Positions 52,950 to 61,250 of a DNA stretch of 64,000 nucleotides are shown here, piece after piece. The notes beneath the pieces are model-generated. The model did not search any database, was not told the DNA's origin, and saw nothing but the letters and a program-made list of their open reading frames with translations. A program made the position numbers and the translations under genes. Within the stretch, counting starts at the first letter, position 1; every line of letters begins with the position of its first letter. Source of the DNA: Streptomyces phaeofaciens (GTDB lineage Bacteria; Actinomycetota; Actinomycetes; Streptomycetales; Streptomycetaceae); the NCBI RefSeq assembly GCF_014648915.1, contig NZ_BMSA01000010.1:1-64000 (forward strand), written 5' to 3'.

Positions 52950-53480
52950 TTACTCGGCACCGCCCTGCTCGTCGCGCTTGGCACGAAGGGCGTCCACGGT
53001 GCGGACGAGCTTCGACGGCAGCGCCTGGAAGAGCGTGGCAGCCTGCGACTGCTTGCCCTTCATGGCACCGGCCAGCTTGGCGAGCAGAACCTCGCGGGAC
53101 TCGAGGTCCGCAAGCTTCTTGATCTCGTCGGCGGTCAGCGCCTTGCCGTCAAGGACACCGCCCTTGATGACGAGGTTCGGGTTGTCCTTGGCGAAGTCAC
53201 GAAGACCCTTCGCCGACGTCACCGGGTCACCGGTGATGAAGGCGACCGCCGTCGGACCGTTGAACAGGTCGTCGAGCGTGTTGATCCCGGCCTCGTTGGC
53301 CGCAATCTTGGTCAGCGTGTTCTTCACCACGGCGTACTGGGCGTTCTCACCGAGCGAACGACGCAGCGTCTTGAGCTGCGCCACGGTGAGACCCCGGTAC
53401 TCGGTCAGCACGGCGGCGTTCGAGCTGCGGAACTGCTCCGTCAGCTCGGCCACCGCGGCAGCCTTGTCGGGCCTTGCCAT
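52950..53480 (-). CDS. rplJ: 50S ribosomal protein L10 (uL10)
   Basis: 176 aa from the ATG at 53480 (MARPDKAAAVAELTEQFRSS). uL10 anchors bL12 dimers to the stalk base. The segments VLTEYRGLTVAQLKTLRRSL and KNTLTKIAANEAGI are typical. The in-frame region upstream of the ATG runs through the leader hairpin and is not translated. AAGGAGG lies upstream of the start. Confidence 0.98.
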   Translation of the reverse strand: MARPDKAAAVAELTEQFRSSNAAVLTEYRGLTVAQLKTLRRSLGENAQYAVVKNTLTKIAANEAGINTLDDLFNGPTAVAFITGDPVTSAKGLRDFAKDNPNLVIKGGVLDGKALTADEIKKLADLESREVLLAKLAGAMKGKQSQAATLFQALPSKLVRTVDALRAKRDEQGGAE

Positions 53481-53540
53481 AGAGCGTCGGCCTCCTTCCG
53501 GGTGATGAGGACCGCTCAGAAGGGGCTGAACAAACGAAAC

Positions 53541-53565
53541 GCCCCGGCACAGGTGCACGGGGCGT
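53541..53565 (-). terminator. rplJ leader hairpin (L10-leader-type attenuator)
   Basis: Seven complementary bases (53541-53547 with 53559-53565) followed on the coding strand by a U-rich stretch (TTTCGTTTGTT), 60 bases before rplJ. Further upstream in the 292-bp spacer is a TTGACA hexamer (53643-53638 on the minus strand) without a good -10. Position and layout fit the L10 leader, in which excess L10-L12 complex reduces expression. Confidence 0.5.
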
Positions 53566-53772
53566 AGCTCGACCGAACAGAATCCAGGGATTCCGGTCCG
53601 GGAGCACTTCCACACTCACCTGCGCGGGTCGTCCGTATGTCAACGGATCCTTCGGCCACCGCACTCTCTTGCGAGCGCACGGCAACGACCAGCGGTCTTT
53701 GGCTTCTTTAGGAGAGTACGGGAGGCATACGGCGACAAGCAAATCCGCCCGTACGGGACTCCCGTACGGGGC

Positions 53773-54600
53773 TCAGTCCTCCTTGGCCTTCCGCATCGCC
53801 TCGGACATGTCGAAGGTGTCCGAGGCGGGCGGCGCCTTGACGGTGACCGGCTTGCCGAAGTCGGCGAAGGCGAAGGTGAGGTCCAGCTCGCCGTGGCGCC
53901 CGAAGCCCTGGACGCGCATCTTGCGGGTGCGGTCCTCGGCGTCGGTCCACAGGTCCAGGGTCAGCTCGTCGACGCCCAGCTTCTCGTACTGGGCGAGGCT
54001 CTTCTCGGTCCGCTGGCGGACCTTCTTCGGCTCGTCCTCGTAGAAGTCGCGGATGCCGTCGAGGGTGGCCGTACCCGTGTAGTGGGTGGTGCGGACGCCG
54101 TCGACGGTCTCGGTGCCGGACTCCTTCAGATCGTCGGCCGCGCCGAGGAACCCGCTCTCGTGGGAGGGGTTGTCCCGGAACCGGTCCCCGGCCGCACTGC
54201 TGTCGATCTCGACCCCGCTCGGGGTGTCGGAGATGCCCGGCGCCCCGATCCTGATCCAGTGCTTGCCGTCCTCGTTCGCTTCGTCGGAGCCCATGTAGAG
54301 CGCCCCGTCGACCAGCCGGAACTCGCCGGTGCCCTGGTCGGGCCCGCCGAGCACGGTCGACTCCAGGCTCATGGCGGCTGGCTCGGTGCTGATCGCGGCC
54401 TCGGCCCGGACCCGGCCCTCCTCGGGTGTCCGGCCGGTCATGGTGTAGCGCAGCGACACGGTCCGCTCCGCCTTCTCCGCGGCCCGGGCGACCGCGGCCG
54501 CGGCGGCGGCCGAGTCGCTCCCGCCGTCCGCCCCGCCCGCCGCGCCGCAGCCCGCGACGAGCAGTGCGGACAGCCCGAGGACACCCACGGAAAACCTCAT
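53773..54600 (-). CDS. Lipoprotein, LppX/LprG-like (LolA-like fold) candidate 1
   Basis: 275 aa from the ATG at 54600. Signal peptide MRFSVGVLGLSALLVAGCG with lipobox LLVAGC, lipid attached at Cys18. The mature part is extracytoplasmic, beta-rich (VRTTHYTGTATLDGIRDFYE, DELTLDLWTDAEDRTRKMRV) and ends with a segment ASDTFDMSEAMRKAKED. The layout resembles mycobacterial lipid-carrying lipoproteins. It is a paralogue of the next gene and lies between rplA and rplJ, a recognised Streptomyces peculiarity. Confidence 0.78.
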   Translation of the reverse strand: MRFSVGVLGLSALLVAGCGAAGGADGGSDSAAAAAAVARAAEKAERTVSLRYTMTGRTPEEGRVRAEAAISTEPAAMSLESTVLGGPDQGTGEFRLVDGALYMGSDEANEDGKHWIRIGAPGISDTPSGVEIDSSAAGDRFRDNPSHESGFLGAADDLKESGTETVDGVRTTHYTGTATLDGIRDFYEDEPKKVRQRTEKSLAQYEKLGVDELTLDLWTDAEDRTRKMRVQGFGRHGELDLTFAFADFGKPVTVKAPPASDTFDMSEAMRKAKED

Positions 54601-54697
54601 CCGACTTCCCCCAGAACACCCATACAGAGAACACACGGTCGATACACAGCAAGACCGTGAACGTATCCCAGAGGGCGCGGTGAGGTCCTGTGAATAT

Positions 54698-55609
54698 CTA
54701 CGAGGTGCCGAGGCCCTGCTGCTTCACCAGTTCGGCGAAGTCCGCGGTGTCACTGGCCGGGGGTTCGTCGACGCTCACATCGGTGCCGTAGTCGCTGTAG
54801 TACGCGGTCTGGGTGAAGGCGCCGGCCGTGGTCTCGCCCTTTTCGACCTTCTTCACCAGGAGGTCCTGGTCGTCGACCCAGATGTCCACGGTCTCGGTGC
54901 TGACGCCGGCCTGCTCCAGCTGCTTCTTCAGGTCGTCGAGCTGGCTCCGGTCGAGGTTGGAGTTCTGCGAGGCGAGGTCGGCCACGTCGACCGTGCCCGA
55001 GTAGTGCGTGGTCTCCTGGCCCCGGACCTTCTCCTCGCCGACCTTGCGCACGTCCCCGGAGGCCAGCAGGAGCTTCACCGACTGGTTCGGGGTGGTGTTC
55101 TGCATCTGGTCCTTCAGATACGCGCCCGAGCCGCCCCCGAGGCTCTCCAGGTCGTCGTACGCGTACTTGATCCAGTGCTTGCCGCCGGCCTGCTCGGCGA
55201 AGGCGTCGCCCATCCTGGCGTAGTAGGCGTCGGGCAGGTAGCGGGCCTCCATCGAGGTGCTGCCCGTCTGCCGCATCGTCTCGGCCATGGTGCCGCCGGT
55301 GTAGGTGATGGTGAGGGTGCCGGTGAGTCCGTCGCCCCAGCCGAGGGCGCCGTCGGCGGTCATCGACATCACCGAGCCCATGGTCGTGGTGGACTCGACC
55401 TTCGCGGAGTCGGCGTCGTCCGTGGACTTCTCCGCGCTGCGCAGGGCGGCGACGGGCGAGAACCGTGGCGTTCCGTCCTTGCCGGAACCGCCGGAACCGC
55501 CGGAGTCCCCGGATCCTTCCGAGCCCCCCGAACTGCAGGCCGCCACTCCCGTCAGCAGGGTCACCGCCGCGATCGAGAGGCCCGTACGGCGCACGGTCGT
55601 GCTCTTCAT
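54698..55609 (-). CDS. Lipoprotein, LppX/LprG-like (LolA-like fold) candidate 2
   Basis: 303 aa from the ATG at 55609 (MKSTTVRRTGLSIAAVTLLT). Lipobox GVAACSS with Cys24, then a Gly/Ser-rich linker. Motifs shared with its neighbour include HWIKYAYDDL/HWIRIGAP, ETTHYSGTVDVADLASQ/RTTHYTGTATLDGI and TVDIWVDDQDLLVKK/TLDLWTDAEDRTRKM, showing an old tandem duplication. C-terminus PPASDTADFAELVKQQG. Probably anchored at the outer face of the membrane; ligand unknown. Confidence 0.78.
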   Translation of the reverse strand: MKSTTVRRTGLSIAAVTLLTGVAACSSGGSEGSGDSGGSGGSGKDGTPRFSPVAALRSAEKSTDDADSAKVESTTTMGSVMSMTADGALGWGDGLTGTLTITYTGGTMAETMRQTGSTSMEARYLPDAYYARMGDAFAEQAGGKHWIKYAYDDLESLGGGSGAYLKDQMQNTTPNQSVKLLLASGDVRKVGEEKVRGQETTHYSGTVDVADLASQNSNLDRSQLDDLKKQLEQAGVSTETVDIWVDDQDLLVKKVEKGETTAGAFTQTAYYSDYGTDVSVDEPPASDTADFAELVKQQGLGTS

Positions 55610-55698
55610 TCGCTCCACCCCCAAGGAATCCTGTGTTCGCACGCTAACGCACGGCACTGACACCCGTGCGGGAAAAAGAGTTCGTACGACAAACAGGG

Positions 55699-55733
55699 AC
55701 GAGCCCCGCACCTCGAAAGGTTGCGGGGCTCGT
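55699..55733 (-). terminator. Terminator downstream of rplA
   Basis: Twelve complementary bases (55699-55710 with 55722-55733); the loop can extend the stem by three further pairs around CGAA. It lies 27 bp after the rplA stop and separates the rplKA unit from the lipoprotein genes. Confidence 0.85.
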
Positions 55734-55759
55734 CGGGTGACTGCTGTGAGCTGTCAGGC

Positions 55760-56485
55760 TCAGACCGCGGCCGGGTCCTCCTCGACGAGGAGGTTGCGGG
55801 TGCGGTTCGAGTCGACCGGAATGCCGGGGCCGACCGTGGTGCTGATCGCGGCCTTCTTGATGTAGCGACCCTTGGCGGCGGACGGCTTCAGACGGAGGAT
55901 CTCCTCCAGGGCCGCGCCGTAGTTCTCCACCAGCTTGGTGTCGTCGAAGGACACCTTGCCGATGATGAAGTGCAGGTTCGAGTGCTTGTCGACGCGGAAC
56001 TCGATCTTGCCGCCCTTGATCTCGGTCACAGCCTTGGCGGTGTCCGGGGTGACGGTGCCCGTCTTCGGGTTCGGCATCAGGCCACGGGGACCGAGCACGC
56101 GGCCGAGGCGGCCGACCTTGCCCATGAGGTCCGGGGTGGCGACGACGGCGTCGAAGTCCAGACGGCCCTTCGCGACCTCGTCGATCAGTTCGTCGGAGCC
56201 GACGATGTCGGCGCCCGCGGCCTCCGCGGCCGCAGCACGGTCACCGGTCGCGAAGACCAGGACCCGGGCGGTCTTGCCGGTGCCGTGCGGCAGGTTCACG
56301 GTGCCACGGACCATCTGGTCGGCCTTGCGCGGGTCGACACCCAGGCGGAAGGCGACCTCGACGGTGCCGTCGTACTTGCTCGTGGAGGTCTCCTTGGCGA
56401 GACGGACGGCCTCGAGCGGGGCGTAGAGCTTGTCCCGGTCGACCTTGGCGTCCGCAGCGCGGAGAGACTTGCTGCGCTTGCTCAC
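55760..56485 (-). CDS. rplA: 50S ribosomal protein L1 (uL1), GTG start
   Basis: 241 aa from a GTG at 56485 (VSKRSKSLRAADAKVDRDKL) with AGGAG upstream. uL1 forms the mobile L1 stalk at the E site. Signatures VEVAFRLGVDPRKADQMVRG and GRVLGPRGLMPNPKTGTVTP are present. In other bacteria uL1 represses the rplKA mRNA. Confidence 0.98.
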   Translation of the reverse strand: MSKRSKSLRAADAKVDRDKLYAPLEAVRLAKETSTSKYDGTVEVAFRLGVDPRKADQMVRGTVNLPHGTGKTARVLVFATGDRAAAAEAAGADIVGSDELIDEVAKGRLDFDAVVATPDLMGKVGRLGRVLGPRGLMPNPKTGTVTPDTAKAVTEIKGGKIEFRVDKHSNLHFIIGKVSFDDTKLVENYGAALEEILRLKPSAAKGRYIKKAAISTTVGPGIPVDSNRTRNLLVEEDPAAV

Positions 56486-56565
56486 TACTGCTCCTGGTGA
56501 TTCTGAGGAGTCGTGGTACGGGCCGAGCAGGCCCTTCCACACTTCTGCTGGTACGGGGGGTGAGG

Positions 56566-57000
56566 TCAGCCCTCGACGGTGACGCCCATGGAACGCGCGG
56601 TACCGGCGATGATCTTCGCGGCAGCGTCCAGGTCGTTGGCGTTGAGGTCGGGCAGCTTGGTGGTGGCGATCTCGCGGACCTGCGCCTCGGTGATCTTGGC
56701 GACCTTGGTCTTGTGCGGCTCGCCGGAGCCCTTCTCGATGCCCGCGGCCTTCAGGATCATCTTCGCGGCCGGCGGCGTCTTGGTCACGAAGGTGAAGGAG
56801 CGGTCCTCGTAGACCGTGATCTCCACCGGGATGACCCAGCCACGCTGCGACTCGGTCGCGGCGTTGTAGGCCTTGCAGAACTCCATGATGTTGACGCCGT
56901 GCTGGCCCAGCGCGGGACCGACCGGCGGAGCCGGGTTCGCCGCACCGGCGTTGATCTGGAGCTTGATAAGCCCCGTGACCTTCTTCTTCTTGGGAGGCAT
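56566..57000 (-). CDS. rplK: 50S ribosomal protein L11 (uL11)
   Basis: 144 aa. uL11 forms the GTPase-associated centre with 23S rRNA, is the target of thiopeptide resistance and is needed for RelA activation. Signatures KKKVTGLIKLQINAGAANPA with the Pro-rich PPVGPALGQHGVNIMEFCK segment, and ARSMGVTVEG at the end. It follows nusG after a 165-bp spacer with a terminator. Confidence 0.98.
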   Translation of the reverse strand: MPPKKKKVTGLIKLQINAGAANPAPPVGPALGQHGVNIMEFCKAYNAATESQRGWVIPVEITVYEDRSFTFVTKTPPAAKMILKAAGIEKGSGEPHKTKVAKITEAQVREIATTKLPDLNANDLDAAAKIIAGTARSMGVTVEG

Positions 57001-57105
57001 TGCTCTCTCCGGGTCCTAGTGAGAGTTTTCAGCCGTCCGGTCCGGATCATCCGGATGGAGGCATACCGCACAACGATAACGGGTATCCCTGCGCGGCCAA
57101 AAACC

Positions 57106-57146
57106 GAGCAGGTCAGACCGGCTACGAGAGCCCGTCTGACCTGTTC
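57106..57146 (-). terminator. Terminator downstream of nusG
   Basis: A 13-bp stem (57106-57118 with 57134-57146, one G-T pair) followed on the coding strand by GGTTTTTGG, giving an intrinsic terminator with a T5 run. It lies 20 bp after the nusG stop, so rplKA must have its own promoter in the remaining ~100 bp. Confidence 0.75.
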
Positions 57147-57165
57147 GGAGGCTGGGGTTCCAGAA

Positions 57166-58080
57166 TCAGTTCTTCTGGATCTGGTCGAAGCTCAGCTCGA
57201 CCGGGGTCTCGCGGCCGAAGATCTCGACGAGACCCTTGACCTTCTTCGAGTCGGCGTTGATCTCGTTGATCGTGGCCTGGAGCGTGGCGAACGGGCCGTC
57301 GGTGACGGTGACCGAGTCGCCGACCTCGAAGTCGAGCACCTGGACCTCGACCTTGCGCTGCGGCGCGGGCTTGCCCTCGGCCTCGGCGGCCTCACGGGCG
57401 GCCTTCTCCTCGGCCTCCGGGGCGAGCATCTTGACGATCTCGTCCAGGGTCAGCGGGTACGGGTCGTAGGCGTTGCCCACGAAGCCGGTGACGCCGGGGG
57501 TGTTGCGGACGACGCCCCAGGACTCGTTCGTCAGGTCCATCCGGACGAGAACGTAGCCGGGGAGCTTGTTCTGGCGGATCGTCTTGCGGTCGCCGTTCTT
57601 GATCTGGACGACCTCTTCCTGCGGCACCTCGGCCTGGAAGATGTAGTCCTCGACGTTCAGCGAGACGGCGCGCTGCTCCAGGTTGGTCTTCACCCGGTTC
57701 TCGTAACCCGCGTAGGTGTGGATCACGTACCACTCGCCGGGGAGGGTGCGCAGTTCCTCGCGCAGGGCGGTGACGGGGTCGACGGGCTCGGCCGGCTCTT
57801 CTTCCTCGGCCTCGGCCTCTTCTTCGGCCTCGACGTCGGTCTCGTCCTCGTCCTCGACGTCGGTCTCGTCCTCGGCCTCTTCGTCGGCTTCGGTCGCGTC
57901 CTCGACGTCGCCCTCGTCCTCGCCGTCCTCGACGTGGAGGGCGGCTTCCTCCGCGGGCTCGCCCGCTTCGGCGTCCGCAGCCTCGAACTCGTCCAGGTCC
58001 TCGTCAGCGCCCTCGACGATGTCGAGCTCGTCGTCGACGTCGTCGGGCTCGATGGCGTCGTTCAGGTTCTGGTCAGACAC
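57166..58080 (-). CDS. nusG: Transcription antitermination factor NusG with long acidic N-terminus
   Basis: 304 aa. NusG binds the polymerase clamp and couples it to Rho or to S10 of the leading ribosome. The NGN domain starts near GEWYVIHTYAGYENRVKTNL and the KOW domain has FEVGDSVTVTDGPFATLQAT. The first ~130 residues are extremely acidic with repeated EDETDVEDE-type units, an extension found in Streptomyces but absent in E. coli. It follows secE by 79 bp. Confidence 0.97.
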   Translation of the reverse strand: MSDQNLNDAIEPDDVDDELDIVEGADEDLDEFEAADAEAGEPAEEAALHVEDGEDEGDVEDATEADEEAEDETDVEDEDETDVEAEEEAEAEEEEPAEPVDPVTALREELRTLPGEWYVIHTYAGYENRVKTNLEQRAVSLNVEDYIFQAEVPQEEVVQIKNGDRKTIRQNKLPGYVLVRMDLTNESWGVVRNTPGVTGFVGNAYDPYPLTLDEIVKMLAPEAEEKAAREAAEAEGKPAPQRKVEVQVLDFEVGDSVTVTDGPFATLQATINEINADSKKVKGLVEIFGRETPVELSFDQIQKN

Positions 58081-58122
58081 GGTGGCTGCTTCTTCCTGGA
58101 TACATGGGGGTGGAACACGCGA

Positions 58123-58149
58123 AAGGGGCGCCGATCACCCGGCGCCCTT
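58123..58149 (-). terminator. Hairpin in the secE-nusG spacer
   Basis: An 8-bp stem (58126-58133 with 58140-58147), extendable by A-T pairs, with a six-base loop. It lies just after the secE stop within the 79-bp spacer. It may be an RNA-processing or weak attenuator structure; secE and nusG are normally co-transcribed. Confidence 0.4.
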
Positions 58150-58159
58150 CGCTCTTGGC

Positions 58160-58447
58160 TCAGCCGAAGACGTACTTGGCGGCGTGGCTGAGTCCATAGT
58201 CAATCACGGTCACCAGGCCGATCATGATGACCACGAAGACGATCACCACGGTCGTGTACGTCGTCATCTGGCTTCGCGAGGGCCAGACGACCTTGCGGAG
58301 CTCCGCGACGATCTGGCGGTAGAAAAGGGCGAGGCGCTTCAGCGGGCCCTTCTTGGCACGCTTTCCGCCCTTGCGGCCCTTCTTCTTGGCCTCAGGCACT
58401 TCGTCCTGGGCATCAGGCGTGTCGATGGAGCCCACGGCGTCCGCCAT
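58160..58447 (-). CDS. secE: Protein translocase subunit SecE
   Basis: 95 aa. SecE clamps SecY together in the translocon. A basic, Lys/Arg-rich cytoplasmic region (KKKGRKGGKRAKKGPLKRLA) precedes the amphipathic helix YRQIVAELRKVVWPSRSQMT and a single transmembrane helix (TTVVIVFVVIMIGLVTVIDY). Standard position between tRNA-Trp and nusG. Confidence 0.97.
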   Translation of the reverse strand: MADAVGSIDTPDAQDEVPEAKKKGRKGGKRAKKGPLKRLALFYRQIVAELRKVVWPSRSQMTTYTTVVIVFVVIMIGLVTVIDYGLSHAAKYVFG

Positions 58448-58555
58448 TCGTCCTCACCTGTTCCCGGGTCGTGGCCGTGCCGCGCCCGGTCTGAGCCGCA
58501 CGGCTGTGCATTGCTGTACGTACATGCGCACACATCCTGGCGATGGTGTGTGTAG

Positions 58556-58628
58556 CAGGGCCGGAGGGACTTGAACCCCCAACCGCTGGTTTTGGAGACC
58601 AGTGCTCTACCAATTGAGCTACGACCCT
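58556..58628 (-). tRNA. trnW: tRNA-Trp (anticodon CCA)
   Basis: 73 nt on the minus strand, beginning AGGGTCGTAGCTCAATTGG. The acceptor stem AGGGTCG pairs with CGGCCCT (one T-G pair); D-arm, anticodon stem CTGGT/ACCAG with CCA anticodon, and the T-arm GGGTTCAAGTCCC are all complete. Discriminator base G; the 3' CCA is not encoded. Immediately upstream of secE as in many actinobacteria. Confidence 0.97.
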
Positions 58629-58843
58629 TTGTGTGTCTTCAACTTACCGCATCCGACCGGGTGCTCGGTGTGCACCGGTTGTGGCACGGCTGTTGAAGGC
58701 CAACGACGTGAGAGTGTACGTGGTCCGGGGCGCCCCGTCGAACGGAAAATGGTCTTGGACGGATTCCGTCTGGTGTTCTGCCGGTTGCCCAGTGGGTGAA
58801 ACCCGTGTGCCGGGCCGGTTTCCTGTCTGAAAACATGGGCCGT

Positions 58844-60070
58844 ATGAGCGCTGCAACCTCTCCCACCGAGCGCCGGGTCTCCGCCCGCGTCGGCGCGATC
58901 TCCGAGTCAGCCACCCTCGCCGTGGACGCCAAGGCCAAGGCCCTGAAGGCCGCCGGGCGTCCGGTGATCGGCTTCGGTGCCGGCGAGCCCGACTTCCCGA
59001 CCCCGGACTACGTCGTCGCGGCCGCCGTCGCGGCCTGCCAGGACCCCAAGTACCACCGGTACACGCCGGCCGGCGGTCTGCCCGAGCTGAAGGCCGCGAT
59101 CGCCGCGAAGACGCTGCGCGACTCCGGCTACGAGGTCGACCCGGCGCAGATCCTGGTCACCAACGGCGGCAAGCAGGCGATCTACAACGCCTTCGCCGCG
59201 ATCCTCGACCCGGGCGACGAGGTCATCGTCCCGGCGCCCTACTGGACGACGTACCCGGAGTCGATCCGTCTCGCCGGCGGTGTGCCGGTGGAGGTCGTGG
59301 CCGACGAGACCACCGGCTACCGGGTCTCGGTCGAGCAGCTGGAGGCCGCGCGCACCGAGAACACGAAGGTCGTGCTCTTCGTCTCCCCGTCCAACCCGAC
59401 CGGCGCGGTCTACAGCGCCGAGGAGGCCGAGGCGATCGGCCGCTGGGCCGTGGAGCACGGCCTGTGGGTGATGACGGACGAGATCTACGAGCACCTCGTC
59501 TACGGCGACGCGACGTTCACCTCGCTGCCGGCCATCCTGCCCGAGCTGCGCGACAAGTGCGTGGTCGTCAACGGTGTCGCCAAGACGTACGCGATGACCG
59601 GCTGGCGGGTCGGGTGGATCATCGGCCCGAAGGACGTCGTGAAGGCCGCGACGAACCTCCAGTCGCACGCCACCTCCAACGTCTCCAACGTGGCCCAGGT
59701 CGCCGCGCTGGCCGCCGTCTCGGGTGACCTGTCGGCCGTGGAGACGATGCGCGAGGCCTTCGACCGCCGCCGCAAGACGATCGTGCGGATGCTCAACGAG
59801 ATCGACGGCGTGCTCTGCCCGGAGCCCGAGGGCGCCTTCTACGCGTACCCGTCGGTGAAGGGGCTGCTCGGCAAGGAGATCCGCGGCAAGCGCCCGCAGA
59901 ACAGCACCGAACTGGCCGAGCTGATCCTGGACGAGGCCGAGGTCGCGGTCGTCCCGGGCGAGGCCTTCGGCACGCCGGGCTACCTGCGGCTGTCGTACGC
60001 CCTGGGTGACGAGGACCTCGTCGAGGGCGTGAGCCGGATCCAGAAGCTGCTGGCGGAGGCCAGGGACTGA
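58844..60070 (+). CDS. aspC: Aspartate aminotransferase, class I PLP-dependent
   Basis: 408 aa from the ATG at 58844 (MSAATSPTERRVSARVGAIS). It interconverts aspartate and oxaloacetate using glutamate/2-oxoglutarate. Signatures: FGAGEPDFPTPDYV near residue 45, SPSNPTGAVYS, the PLP-lysine loop NGVAKTYAMTGWRVG and the C-terminal PGYLRLSYALGDEDL with the substrate-binding Arg. It belongs to the bacterial subgroup Ib, some members of which accept prephenate as well. Divergent from tRNA-Trp. Confidence 0.92.
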   Translation: MSAATSPTERRVSARVGAISESATLAVDAKAKALKAAGRPVIGFGAGEPDFPTPDYVVAAAVAACQDPKYHRYTPAGGLPELKAAIAAKTLRDSGYEVDPAQILVTNGGKQAIYNAFAAILDPGDEVIVPAPYWTTYPESIRLAGGVPVEVVADETTGYRVSVEQLEAARTENTKVVLFVSPSNPTGAVYSAEEAEAIGRWAVEHGLWVMTDEIYEHLVYGDATFTSLPAILPELRDKCVVVNGVAKTYAMTGWRVGWIIGPKDVVKAATNLQSHATSNVSNVAQVAALAAVSGDLSAVETMREAFDRRRKTIVRMLNEIDGVLCPEPEGAFYAYPSVKGLLGKEIRGKRPQNSTELAELILDEAEVAVVPGEAFGTPGYLRLSYALGDEDLVEGVSRIQKLLAEARD

Positions 60071-60087
60071 CGTCTCCACACGCGCGT

Positions 60088-60119
60088 ACGGGCCGTTTCC
60101 CTCCGGGGAGGCGGCCCGT
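60088..60119 (+). terminator. Terminator after aspartate aminotransferase
   Basis: An 8-bp stem (60088-60095 with 60112-60119) extended by an inner CCTCC/GGAGG pair, followed by TTTCTT. It lies 17 bp after the stop codon and fits an intrinsic terminator. Confidence 0.8.
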
Positions 60120-60192
60120 TTCTTCGTGCGAGCAAGACCACGTTCAGGGAATCGGCTACCGGGACGGCGGTGGCGTACGGCAGGATTCCTGA

Positions 60193-61224
60193 ATGGAGCG
60201 TGTACGTGATGTCTCTGAGCTGCCGAAAGCCCATCTGCATCTGCACTTCACCGGGTCCATGCGGCCCGGGACCGTGCTGGAGCTGGCCGACAAGTACGGG
60301 GTGCGTCTGCCCGAGGCGCTGACCGACGCGCTGACCAGCGGCGAGCCACCGAGCCTGCGGGCCACGGACGAGCGGGGCTGGTTCCGCTTCCAGCGGCTCT
60401 ACGACGCGGCGCGGTCCTGTCTGCGGCAGCCCGAGGACATACAGCGACTGGTGCGGGAGGCCGCGGAGGAGGACATCAGGGACGGCTCCGGATGGCTGGA
60501 GATCCAGGTCGACCCGACGTCGTACGCGCCCCGGCTGGGCGGGCTGATCCCGGCGCTGGAGATCATCCTGGACGCCGTCGAGAAGGCCTCGCGGGAGACC
60601 GGGCTCGGGATGCGGGTGCTGGTCGCGGCGAACCGTATGAAGCATCCGCTGGACGCCCGGACGCTGGCCCGGCTCGCGGTGCGGTTCGCCGACCGGGGTG
60701 TGGTCGGTTTCGGGCTGTCGAACGACGAACGGCGGGGCATGGCGCGGGACTTCGACCGGGCCTTCGCCATCGCGCGGGACGGCGGGCTGCTGTCCGCGCC
60801 GCACGGCGGTGAGCTGACGGGTCCGTCCTCCGTGCGGGACTGCCTGGACGACCTGCACGCGACCCGGGTGGGGCACGGCGTACGGGCGGCCGAGGATCCC
60901 CGGCTGCTGAGGCGGCTGGCCGAGCGCGGCGTGACCTGCGAGGTGTGCCCGGCGTCGAACGTGGCCCTCGGCGTCTACGAGAAGCACGAGGACGTACCCC
61001 TGCGCACTCTGTTCGAGGCCGGCGTGCCGATGGCGCTGGGCGCCGACGACCCGCTCCTGTTCGGTTCCCGGCTGGCCGCCCAGTACGAGATCGCCCGCCG
61101 CCACCACGGCTTCACGGACGCGGAACTGGCGGAACTGGCCCGTCAGTCGATCCGGGGATCGGCGGCGCCGGAGGACATGAGGACGAAGCTGCTGGCGGGC
61201 GTGGACGACTGGCTGGCGGCGTAG
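60193..61224 (+). CDS. add: Adenosine deaminase family protein
   Basis: 343 aa. Adenosine deaminase converts adenosine to inosine with a zinc-activated water. The metal-binding HxH is in PKAHLHLHFTGS, later motifs are SAPHGGELTGP, RVGHGV, CPASNVALGVY and LGADDPLLFGS. The first motif has His-Phe-Thr-Gly where classical enzymes have a His-Leu-Asp/Glu-Gly pattern, and HGGE replaces HAGE, so it is one of the divergent actinobacterial subgroups. Substrate could be adenosine or a modified nucleoside. Convergent with murB. Confidence 0.8.
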   Translation: MERVRDVSELPKAHLHLHFTGSMRPGTVLELADKYGVRLPEALTDALTSGEPPSLRATDERGWFRFQRLYDAARSCLRQPEDIQRLVREAAEEDIRDGSGWLEIQVDPTSYAPRLGGLIPALEIILDAVEKASRETGLGMRVLVAANRMKHPLDARTLARLAVRFADRGVVGFGLSNDERRGMARDFDRAFAIARDGGLLSAPHGGELTGPSSVRDCLDDLHATRVGHGVRAAEDPRLLRRLAERGVTCEVCPASNVALGVYEKHEDVPLRTLFEAGVPMALGADDPLLFGSRLAAQYEIARRHHGFTDAELAELARQSIRGSAAPEDMRTKLLAGVDDWLAA

Positions 61225-61250
61225 CGCGCCCCTCCCTCGCGCCGCGACCC

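Noticed and set aside
53638..53643. TTGACA as a full rplJ promoter
   Set aside because: No acceptable -10 hexamer occurs 16-19 bases downstream, so I mention it only within the leader annotation.
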